Positions 11,556 through 22,379 of a stretch of 64,000 nt of DNA are shown piece after piece. Numbering within the stretch: the first letter of the stretch is position 1; every line of letters begins with the position of its first letter. The notes under the pieces are model-generated. The model saw only the letters and a program-made list of their open reading frames with translations. It had not been told where the DNA came from and did not search any database. The DNA lies in NCBI RefSeq assembly GCF_010093535.1, contig NW_022985196.1, positions 372,001-436,000 on the forward strand, written 5' to 3'. Source of the DNA: Lindgomyces ingoldianus. Lineage: Eukaryota > Ascomycota > Dothideomycetes > Pleosporales > Lindgomycetaceae. Made by a program: the position numbers and the translations under genes.

Positions 11556-11995
11556 CTAACCTTGTTACACTAACCCCTCTCTTAATAGTCTTAGTCTCTA
11601 AGACATAAGGCTAAGGATATATATCTACTCTACTTTAATTATAGCCTCTGCTATAATTTAAGCTAGAGTAATTACTAGAACTTAAACTCTTAACTTTTAA
11701 GTAGCTTAAGTATTATGTAATAAGGTAGGCGCCCTGCCTACTAAGTTAATACTATACAACTTTCCTACTGCACTAAAAGATACACATAAGAATACTTAAG
11801 CTAAGTATTCTTACATAGTATAATATATATATAGATAATGCTAGGGTTAGCAATAGCACTAGCGGCTGCCTCTAGTCTAGCCTAAACCTTTATAAGCGAG
11901 AGAAGGCCACGTGGTTAACTATGCTAACCTTGTTACAAGTAATGCTTTTCTACTCAACTACTATAGATAGAGACTGCTAGCTATAAAAAAAAGTA
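11556..11995. other. Spacer with 14-bp direct repeats and a palindrome
   Basis: CTAACCTTGTTACA occurs at 11556-11569 and 11934-11947, bracketing a 364-bp segment that does not match the other repeats here. Near 11787-11811 there is a 25-bp near-perfect palindrome centred on AAGCTA. No coding signal was seen. Confidence 0.45.
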
Positions 11996-12285
11996 GTGTA
12001 ATAATTTACTTAAATTATTTTCTATCTTAGGTTGCTTAATAAACTAACATTTAAAGGTTTCTTATATCTACTCTAACTCTACCCTAGCTTCTACTGTACC
12101 TCTATTCCCCTAAGTATTTAGTTGCACCTCTTCTCTTAGCTAGCTTAGTAGTTTTCTAATATTCTTTGTATAAGGTCTATAGGTGTTAATAGAATTCCTA
12201 GGTTTCTAAGTCCCTACACACTTCTGTATGCTTCTAAGTAGATTCACACTGTATTTAAACCTGTTGTCTTGCCTACCCTGTTACA
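11996..12285 (+). repeat. LTR family B
   Basis: A 290-bp LTR (TGTAATAAT...CCCTGTTACA) preceded by AAAAAAAAGTAG, a polypurine-like tract. It is followed by a fragment of gypsy gag (12300-12573), so it could have served as a 5' LTR with a deletion after it. No clear target duplication. Confidence 0.75.
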
Positions 12286-12573
12286 GTCTCTACCTCTTAC
12301 ACCTCTCTCTTCTCTAAGACTCTGTTAATGTTAGAAGACACCTAGCAATAGGAAGGTTAAGGTAAGATATTATAACAGTAGCTTACCTAACAGCTTATAA
12401 CATAGAAAGAAGAAACACTTTAACTATTTTAAAGCAAACTATTAACTACACCGAACATTCTATAGTTAGACTTAATATAGATTAGTTTTAAAAAGTTTCT
12501 AAAGATACACCTTAGGTAGTATACAATTCTAGCACTCTAACTTACCTCTATGTTAGTGTCTTAGTCTACTATA
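12286..12573 (+). pseudogene. Gypsy gag fragment
   Basis: Sequence 12330-12573 matches, by eye, the reverse complement of about 38800-39060, which is part of gag in the 14431-41485 element upstream of its CCHC zinc knuckle. It is truncated on the right by the LTR at 12574. RIP-degraded, no intact frame. Confidence 0.6.
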
Positions 12574-12865
12574 TGTAACGATTCTCACGAATTGTTCCAT
12601 CTCGGGTCGCTCGGAACCTATCTGAAGGGTCCCTGTATCAGCCCCAACTATGACTTAATCCTGTCCCCCTGCAGTTACTCTTATTCCTCTTAAGTATTTA
12701 GTTGCACCTTTTCTCTTAGCTAGCTTAGTTGTTTTCTAATATTCTTTGTACAAGGCCTATAGGTGTTAATAGAAATTCCTAGGTTCTAAGTCCCTACGCA
12801 CTTCTATATGCCTCTAAGTAGATTCCTACTACATTTAGACCTATTATCTTGCCTATGCTGTTACA
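12574..12865 (+). repeat. 5' LTR of the outer gypsy
   Basis: 292 bp, TGTAACGATT...GCTGTTACA, family B. Its left end retains GC (CGATTCTCACGAATTG) compared with the other copies. The following sequence TTATATTAAAAAACTTAC matches what follows the 5' LTR of the minus-strand copy. Confidence 0.85.
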
Positions 12866-14430
12866 TTATATTAAAAAACTTACTTTTGCAAGTAACAACT
12901 TGATTAATAATATTATATTAATTATTTGTTTAACTATGTTTAAGCTTTAAAATGTGTCTAATTTAGTTTAGGTTGTAATACATATACACTGTTATATTAA
13001 ACTACTTAGTTTATAGATAGAATACTAAAGACCTTTTATTAACTAAAGCCTTTAGGTTTAGAACTTTCTATTCTCTGTAGTTAGAATTGCCTTTAGAAAA
13101 GTTGTGTAGAATGCGCTAAGGTAGAAACTTAGAGACTACTAATAACTTATTAGGATTAGAGACAACTACTAATGCCTAACTCTCTACCACTAACCTCTAA
13201 CTACTAACCTTAACAGCTAAACTCTCTTTTGTAAGACCTAAAGCTAAAAACCTACTAGATTTAGAGTTAAACTATAGTAACATAGCTTTAAAAAACCAAG
13301 TTGCTTAATTAAGAGCATAAATTAAGCAGGTAACTAGATTAAAAACTGTTCGTCTTAATTAACCCCTACTAACTACTAAATTACCCCTAATAATTCCTTA
13401 AATTACCTCTGCTACACTAATAGTAGAAGACCTTTTAGGCACTTCTAAGCTCTCTTAAAGCTACCTTACTAAACACACGCCTAAGATCTATATAAAAAAG
13501 GCCTAGGATTAGATGCAAACTATAGTTAACTGCTACTACTAGCTAGTTAACTAAAAGGTTAGCAACATAGTCTACTTAGACACTAAGAACCTAGCTATTT
13601 AAAAACCTAGCTAAAAACTATCTAAGTAATAAAAAAGCTCTTTTAAGGTACTTAAATAAGTTAGAAACTTATACTACTTAAAGCTACTTTTAAGGTTAAA
13701 GATACATAACATCTTTACACTAAATATACTTTATAAAGACCCTTAGAATCTGCTCTTAAAACAAAAACCTCTAAAGCCCCTAAAATTACTATTAATAGAG
13801 TAAAGAAGTAAGAAGTAGAGGAAATACTTACTAGTAAGCTCTACTAAAAAACACTTAAGTACTAAGTAAAATAAGTAGAACATAACTCTAACCTAGTCTA
13901 GTATAAGGCTTTAAATTTTATAAGTTCTCCTTATAAACTAAAGGCATAGATTACTTAGTAGATAATAAAGTATAAAAGTAAAAAGTTAATTTATAGTTAT
14001 ATATAATAGTATTATAACTCTATAGACATTGCGCTAGAAAGGTCTAACAGCAAGCTGTTAGACACTTTTTTTCTCTTTCTTTTATCTCTTCCTTTTAGAC
14101 TTCTTTTAAACCCCCTTTACTTTATCTTTAGCTGCCTAAGAACGCTGCAATATCTACTTAAAGGTTAGACACTAAAGCCTCTAAGGCTAAAACCTAACAA
14201 AGCAGCTTAGTATTTTAGTAGAATAAGGCTGCCTAGACACTAGCTGTAGAAAGACTAGCTTCTTAACTTTTTACAACTTACACTATCTATACTAGGTTCT
14301 AAGCAAACTTTAAAATAGCTTTAAAAGCTCTTTTTATTTTTTTTACTTTTTATACTTTAGGCTGCTGCTTATAGCTTAAAATAGCTTTAAAAGACTTTAA
14401 AAAAATTTTTATAAAAAAAAAACTTACATG

Positions 14431-14721
14431 TGTAACAGCACAGGCAAGACAATAGGTCTAAATACAGTGGGAATCCACTTAGAGGCATATAGGAGTGCGT
14501 GGGGACTTAGAACCTAGGAATTTCTATTAACACCTATAAGCCTTGTACAAAGGATATTAGAAAACTACTAAGCTAGCTATAAAAGCAAGGTGCAACTAAA
14601 TACATAAAGAAATAGAGGTAACTATAGAGAACAGAATTAAGTTATAGTTAGGGCTAATATAGGGACCCTTTAGGTAGATTTTAAACAACCTAAAATAAAA
14701 CAATTTATAAGAATTATTACA
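14431..14721 (-). repeat. 3' LTR of the minus-strand gypsy
   Basis: 291 bp, TGTAACAGC...TTACA. It is followed on the plus strand by CTACTTCTCTC, the complement of the polypurine tract. Confidence 0.88.
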
Positions 14722-15256
14722 CTACTTCTCTCTTTATAAGCTAATAGTCTTTATATAGTGTTTAGAAAGTATTTAAAACTGCTTTAAAACTAATTTAAAT
14801 AAAATATAATAAGTATAACTATCTTAACTAAAATTTCTTATTACTAAAAAAATAGACTAAAAACCTAATACTAATATAGTGCCTTTGTTATAATGTTTTT
14901 GTTTAGTAGTAACTAGTAGTGTAGTTATTATTAATATAGCAAATTTATTATTTATAGTAATAAGTGTTTGCTTACCTTACTTATATAGTCTAGTTAATAT
15001 TATTAGTTTTTTTTTTAGCTATTATTTAAATCTCTACTTTATAGATACTATTATGCACTTAACATTTTATAGCTTAGTCTACTAACTAATTATAGTATTA
15101 AAGAAAATTACTATGCTGCTTTATCCTCTTTCTAGAGCCTTTTTAAAGGCATTTTAAGTTATCTACTTTTAAGCTGCCTACGCTCTTGCTTATAGCTTTT
15201 AAGTTAAGTTTTTTTATTAGTCTTTTAAATTAAAAAAATGTAAATATTACACCTTA

Positions 15257-15674
15257 TGTCGCGTACAGCTATCTGTCTACATATATCCTTCTGCTGTGCT
15301 AGCTAGGAGGTTAACATTTTAGCAAACGCAACAGTTATAAGCCTAGTTTACAGCATAGTGTAGATAGTTAGCGCTTAAAAATTTGCGCACCCCTACTCTA
15401 CTAATAGGATTACATTATCCTAGAGCACTGTGTGTTTAATTCCTACGCTTAGTAAAAAGCATTTAGGCAGTGCGTCTATTACAGAGGCTACCTTACTAGA
15501 TCTGTCTCTAAGTTCTGTTGCTTAGGCTAGGGAGAGTGTGTTAAGGTTGTTTTACTATGTTTTACCTCTCTTGTTCCACAGTTTAAGCTAGGGGGTGTGT
15601 CGCGTACAGCTATCCGTCTACATATATCCTTCTGCTGTGCTAGCTAGGAGGTTAACCTTTTAGCAAACGCAACA
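15257..15674 (+). mobile_element. Miniature LTR retroelement, 77-bp LTRs
   Basis: Two 77-bp direct repeats (15257-15333, 15598-15674), TGTCGCG...ACGCAACA, differing at a few RIP-type positions, enclose 264 bp with no coding frame. The perfect 5-bp duplication CCTTA is at 15252-15256 and 15675-15679. GCTAGGGGGTG just before the right LTR may be a polypurine tract, giving plus orientation. It is inserted in the gypsy tail. It is a different family from the element at 5586. Confidence 0.88.
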
Positions 15675-15769
15675 CCTTATATAATAAAAAATGCAACTTT
15701 ATATAAATATAGTTTAATACTACTAAAGTATAGTTTACTAACACATGTGTAAGTTTTTTTATTATAAAA

Positions 15770-16170
15770 AGAATTTTTTAGTTTTTTAAAGCTATCTTAA
15801 GCTATAAGCAGCAGCTTAAAATGTAGAGAGTAAAAAAAATAAAATAAAAAGGGCTTTTAAAGCTATTTTAAAGTCTACTTAGAACCTAGTGTAAGTAGTG
15901 CAGGTTGTAAAGAGCTAGAAGGCTAAGCTTTTTATAGCTAGTGTTTAGATAGCTTTATTCTACTAAAACGCTAAGCTACTTTATTAAGTTTTAGCTTTAA
16001 AGGCTTTAGTGTTTAACTTTTAAGTACACATTACAGCGCTCTTAGGTAGCTAAGGATAAAGTAGAGGGGTTTTAGAGGGAGTCTAGAAAGAAGGGAGGAA
16101 AGGAGAGAGAAGAGAAAAAAGTGTAGGAAAAAAAAAGTCTTAAAGTGTCTAACAGCTTGCTGTTAGACTT
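15770..16170 (+). pseudogene. Antisense ORF in gypsy 3' tail (copy 3)
   Basis: This is opposite to the minus-strand pol. From about 15850 a frame gives the same Ala/Leu/Gln-rich then Arg/Lys/Gly-rich sequence as the copy at 3110-3440. It is interrupted only by TAA/TAG and one small indel near 15835. It ends beside the inverted repeat at 16147-16168 that separates it from the end of pol. Confidence 0.4.
16147..16168. repeat. Inverted repeat between convergent gypsy reading frames
   Basis: GTCTAACAGC, a 2-bp spacer, then GCTGTTAGAC: perfect 10-bp arms. The same structure is at 14042-14063, and a RIP-eroded form at about 3099-3120. It lies between the end of pol and the end of the antisense frame, where a two-way transcription terminator would be plausible (inference). 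Confidence 0.6.
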
Positions 16171-17481
16171 TTCTAGCGCTATGTCTATAAAGTTATAATA
16201 CTATTATGTATAACTATAAATTAACTTTTTACTTTTATACTTTATTATCTGCTAAGTAATCTATGCCTTTTACACTGGCTTTAAAAGCCTTAATTTACTT
16301 ATATAAGGCCTTTAAAAGTTCTAGCTAATTTAGATACTTATTATAAAAAGCCTTTAGTTTATAAAAAAAACTTATAAAATTTAAAGCTTTATACTAGACT
16401 AGATTAGAGTTATGTTTTACTTATTTTACTTAGTACTTAAGTATTTTCTTTACTTTTTACTTCTCTACTTTATTAATAGTAATTTTAGGGGGTTTTAAAG
16501 GTTTTTATTTTAAAAGTAGATTCTAGAGGTCTTTATAAAGTATATTTAGTATAAAGATGTTATATATTTTTAACTCTAAAAGTAGCTTTAAGTAGTATAA
16601 GTTTTTAACCTATTTAAGTACTTTAAAAAGGCTTTTTTTATTACTTAGATAGTTTTTAGCTAGGTCTTTAAACAGCTAAGTTCTTAGTGTTTAGGTAGAC
16701 TATGTTACTAACCTCTTAGTTAACTAGCTAGTAGTAGTAGTTAACTATAGTTTGCATCTAATCCTAGGCCTTTTCTATATAGGTCTTAGCTGACTTCTAG
16801 GCTGCGTGTATATAGGTTGCTAATGCTAGGGCATTTTTATAATTTAACTTGTCTGTAGCTGTAATAGGTTCTATAGAATGTTTCTAGTCTTAGCTTTAAT
16901 ATAGTTTAGAGCTATATAAGACCTAATATAGAGATATTTTAATAGTTATATAAAGTAGAGTTATCTAAGCCTAATTAATTAAGGGTAGTAAGAAACTCTA
17001 GTTATTTTAGTAAAAAAATATAAAAAGCTTTAGTTTTTAATTAATATACTTATTTATAATTTTTATTTAGCTATTTATTTCTTTATAATAAGTAGTAAAA
17101 AGCTTAACTTTTATACTTAAAATTTAATAAAATTTAGACTAAAAACTAGATATAAACTAAGGTCTCTAGTTAAAGATAATAGTTTTAGGTGTATAGCTAA
17201 AATAGTACACTTATTAAATAAGTAAAGTAGCTATTTCTTAAGTGTTAATTATTTTATAGCAGAGAATAAAAATAGCTTATTTAGATATATAATTAATTAT
17301 AACTATAATTTAGTTATAACTAAACTTATCTTTAAAAAAGTCCTTAAAGTTAATACATAAGTGCTGCATTAGTTAATTAGAGATTAAAAGAGAGTAAATA
17401 AACCTTAGAGTTTAGGCTTATTTTAAATAAGCTTTATAATAAAGAAGGTAATTTTATATATATTATTTATAAGTAGCCTTT

Positions 17482-17659
17482 TGTCACGGTTAACTTGGAC
17501 ATGCCTCGGACTCTCCCTAGAGAGCCCTTGTCACGTGCCCTAGCACATATATATATATACCCTCTCACAAACCTCTAAGTCTTCTTAAGGATTTGTCTAT
17601 TAATACTATCCTATACCCTTTTCTGCGCTTTATGCTTTCTGCTTTACAGTGCTCTTATA
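17482..17659 (+). repeat. 5' LTR of the 17482-33738 gypsy
   Basis: Starts TGTCACGGTTAACTTGG and ends CTCTTATA, where the 3' LTR has CTCTCACA. A TATATATATATA run lies near 17550. It lacks a 27-bp segment present in the 3' LTR. The first 40 bp are better preserved than the rest. Confidence 0.87.
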
Positions 17660-20600
17660 ATTTAAATCCTTTATACTCTCTTATAAAGACGCAGTTAGTT
17701 TAAAGAATAAAAGGCTACTTCTACTACTACTTCTTAAGCTCTACCTTAATTAAAGAGCTGTAATAATAATAGCTAGTAGTAGTTGCACACGTAAAAGCAG
17801 AGCCACAGCCACTACCCCTTCTAAGGCTGTTCTAGAGACGCCCTATAATAACCCTAGTGCTTAACTTTTTAAGCACTTTATATTCTAGCGCTTTAACTAA
17901 ATTCTACTAGATTAGTAAGTATAAGAGGTAGAAAATAAAAAACACTAAGTCTTTAAGTTAAAAAATAAGTAAGACTCTAGAAACTTTTAGAGACACAGTT
18001 AGACTAAACCTAAAAACTCTTTAAGCTACACTAGATAAAAATTAAATAACCCTCTTATTACACTAAGCCCCCTAAGTTTTAAGACCTTAAGGACTACTAG
18101 TTAGCTTCTTATAGGCTACTTATAGTAACTGTTAGTAATAGAGGTAAACGTAATACGCTGCAGTACTCTTCTAGGGCAGGCCTAAACTAGTTCTACTACT
18201 ATCCTAGTGCAACTCTTAACTAATAAAGTGTTTATATAGTTACTCTTTATAAAAGCTAAAATTAGTTAAGCTTATAAACAGGCCTAGATTACTTTTATAA
18301 CCTTTAGCTTATTTTTTAGAACTACTTTTAATTAACTCTAATTCTAAGCTAGCCTAAATAAGACTCTAAGTTAGCTGTCTAAGATTAAGGCCTCTCTAAA
18401 GCTTAGCTTTTTAAAGAAGTCTCTAACCCTACAGCAAGTAGACACTTAAGTAAGAGATATAAATAGTATTTAGAAATATATAGACCTTTTAAATAACTTT
18501 ACTACTTAAACTTAATAAACTATTAACTAGATCTAGTTTAAAGTCTATAAGGACCTAATTAGTTGCACTATTAATAAAGGTACTATTAAAACCTAGGCTT
18601 AGCTTTAAACTAAAGTATATAAGCTTACCTAAAAAAATTTTTAACATAGTATAAAAACTACTATTACTTTTAGAATATAAAGTAGAAAGTAGGTAATACA
18701 TTTAACACTTTTATTACTTAGCTATTTTAGTAAGAGAGTTTTCTAAAAAACACTTTTTTTTAAACTTTTAATAAAAAGAAACTTTATAAGATTAAATTTG
18801 CCTTTATATAAAGCTACTTTTTAAAATCTATTTAAAAAAAAAATGTAGTGTAATAGCTTACTTAAGTCTATAAACACTTAGCTAAAGTTTAAGTGTGCTA
18901 TATGCAACGCTAAAACTGTTACTTACTTTAAGTAAGCTTTAATAACATCCTAGGCTAGCTTTAAAGACACTTTAACTTAAAAAAAAAAAGTAGTCCTACT
19001 CTACCTTAAACTCTTAATAGAGGTAGAAAAATAAAAGATAAAACTAAAAGCTTATAAGCTAATTACTAAGTAACTAGTAGTCTTTAGTATAAAGAACTAA
19101 TACTGCTGCAATAACATCTTAAAAGACTTCTAATAAACATAAGCTTTACTAAAAAAACTAATTTAACTAAAAAAGTAATAATAGCATAAAAAAAGAAAAG
19201 CCCTAGTTATAAATCTTACACACTTGTAACTAAAGCCTAAATTAAATAGTAAACAGCTCTATATTATAGTTAAAGTGCAGCTAAAACTTTTTAATAGCAG
19301 ATTAACTATTCTCTGCAGCCTTTATAACATAAGTGCTAAGTTAAACCTAATAAACACTAGTGTTATTTAGAAATATAGCCTTTTATGTAAGCACTACTAT
19401 AAGAAGCTTAATACAAGCTTTATTAATAATTACTAATTATAATTAAGATTACTATATAATCTTTCCCTTATCTACACAGATAGTAGGGGTACTAATAAAG
19501 AAGTTAGCTTTTAGAGATTTTAGTTAGCTAATTTCTTAAGCTATAACCTAATTTTAAAGTACTCTTAACTGCAAAAAGCTAACTCTAAAATCTATTTTAA
19601 AAATAGTATATTTAAGTAGTAAAAGAGTAATAATAGTAGAATTTAGTTAGTACTTATTAAGAAGCTCTTAAAAGACTATAGTCTTAAGGAGACTATATAT
19701 ATACTTTACCCTACTTTTTATACTATCTAACTAATAAGCAACAATATTAGAAAGAAAGCCCTTCTAAAGAAACTGCTTTAGGGACACCCTAAACCTGCCT
19801 TATAAGCCTCTAGGCTTAGTAGCAATATAGTGTAGAACACAGAGTACTTTTATTATTAAGAGCTACTCTAGTTAAAAAATTACATACTTAAAATTTAAAA
19901 GCATTTTTAAAAGTGTGTTAAGATATTTTTAAAGCTTTTATAGCTTCTTAAAGCTATAGCCTATTATGTAGTAGCTAGTATTTATAATAAAGGCTACTAC
20001 TAGGCTACACTGCTTATAGGCGTTGCCTAGGTACTTTCTAATAATAGTAATAAGTATCTAAGCACTAATAATACTAACAACACTTTAGACTCTAAGAAAC
20101 TTATATATATTCCCCTTAAGTTTTACTCTTAGTAGTATGCTTTTAGTAAACATTATATAAATATTCTTAGGCTAAACAGTAAGCATAATTATGCTATAAA
20201 GATTAAAAAAAAAAGAAGATTCTAAACCTCCCTATCTATAACCTCTCCTGCTATAAACTAGATATCCTGCAGAAATACCTTAATGCAGCCTAGAAGAAGG
20301 GTTAGATACGCCTAAGCAGGTTGCCTACAGGTGCTTCTATTCTTTTTATTCTAAAACTAAATAGGACACTGCAACTTTATGTTAACTATTAAAGTTTTAA
20401 TAAAATTATAATTAAGAACTAATACTTTATTTTACTTATAAGTAAGATATTAAATTACTTATTAAAAGCTAAAGTTTTTATAAAGCTTAACTTTTATAAC
20501 GCCTACTATAGGCTTTACATTAAAAAAGAGGATAAGTAGAAGACTGCTTTTAAGACACAGTATAGGCATTTTAAGTACTTTATTATGCTTTTTAGCCTAG

Positions 20601-21719
20601 CTAATGCTCTAGCCACCTTTTAGTCCTATATCTATAGGGCTTTAGAAGGCTTATTAGATAAGACTTATATTATCTACCTAAACAACATCTTTATTTACTT
20701 TAAAAATAAAGAGGACTATAAGCAACATGTATTTAAAGTTCTTAATTAACTAGTAAAATAAAAACTATACTATAAAGCATCTAAATGTTTTTTTAAAATA
20801 AAGGCTGTTAAATTCCTAGGCTTTATAGTTACACTAGAAGGTATAGTAATAGACTTATTATGTGTTTAAATAATTAAGAAATAGCCTAAGCTAAAAAGCT
20901 TTAAGAACATTTAGGTATTTCTAGGCTTTATAAACTTTTATTAAAAATTTGTCTATAATTACTTAAAAATTATACACTTACTAGTAGATTATATAATAGC
21001 TGTGTAAGCTTTAAGTCTGCCCTATAAAGGCTCTAACTTAAAAAAGAAGAAGAAGAAGGCAAAGTAGAATTATAAGAGTTTTATAAAGTAGTACTAGGAA
21101 TAGTTCTAGCCTAAAAAGGCCTATAACACTTTTCTAACTTTTTAGTTAAAATTTATAGATGCTTTAGTTTTTTAGCACTTTAATTTATTAAAGCTAGTAA
21201 TAATTATTATAAACACTTTTAAGTTTACTATAGTAGTAATACTTCTTTAGCCTTAGTTTTCTAAGCTAGTAGTAAATTACTACTAAAGGCCTATAGCCTT
21301 CTAAAGCTATAAGCTAAGCAGCCTATAACTCTATTAGTATACGCATAATAAGAAGTTATGCGTAATTATAAAAAGCTTTAAACATTAAAGGCACTACCTA
21401 GAGTACACCTTAAGTATAATTTAAGTACTCTTTAATTATAATAATCTATGCTATTTTATAATAATAAAAAAGCTTTTTTCTAAGTAAGCTTACTAAGCAG
21501 AAGAGCTAGCGCAGTTTAATTTTAAAATTAAATACAAGCTAGGTCTAGAAAACCTAGCTAACAGACTATCTAAAAGACTTAATTATGCAAAAGAAGTCTC
21601 CTTAGAAAAAGTAAAATTACTATAAAATGTAATGCTTTTAACTTTATAGTAAAAGCTTTAAGTGTAAATAATTTAAATGTCTACAGCTTATTACGCTAGT
21701 TAGGCAGCATGTAGTATAA

Positions 21720-22324
21720 TGTTACGGTCTACGGTTGGACCAACGTAACCCCACCAGCAGTGCTCCACAATCTAGCCAGTTTGGGGCAGGGCTCGCTTAC
21801 AGACCAACCGGAGGACGCGGAGGTAGCGCAGCTACCCGAGATCATGGAAGAATGCGTTGTCTAATAGGAGGACAGGCCACAAATTAAAAGGAGCTTAAGG
21901 GAGCTTAAGGGAGCTTATAGAAACCCCTCTTAGAGGGCTCCCACAAACTCCTGCTAACTCCCCTTAGCATTCCCTGTACATGTATATAGTTCCCGCATTA
22001 AACAACCTTTAGGAGGCGTGTTTAACGTTTAGTTTATTTTTTACATAGACTAAGTAGCATTTAGCTTTCTAAAGAGCTATAATACTATTTATATATCTTG
22101 CACTATATATACCTCTAACCCTGTCTAACAGGACTGTTTAACCCCAGCCTCTCTACTGCTGCACATAGGGCAAACTACAATCTAGTTACTCTCTCTCCCT
22201 CTATTAGCTTAATAGCCTGTACGTAGGACTGTACACTCTACTAGATTAGCCCTTACTATCTGTCCTACTCCCCACCTAGGAATATTACTAGACCTAAGTG
22301 CTTCTTAAAGCAAAGATTATAACA
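21720..22324 (+). repeat. 5' LTR, 605 bp
   Basis: Its first 150 bp keep high GC (CGGTCTACGGTTGG, ACCGGAGGACGCGG) while its last 180 bp are heavily changed to T/A. This is the mirror image of the 3' LTR. Confidence 0.92.
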
Positions 22325-22379
22325 TTAAACACTACCTTTTTAAAAAGTATAGTAACCTTATAACACAACTTAGATTCTA

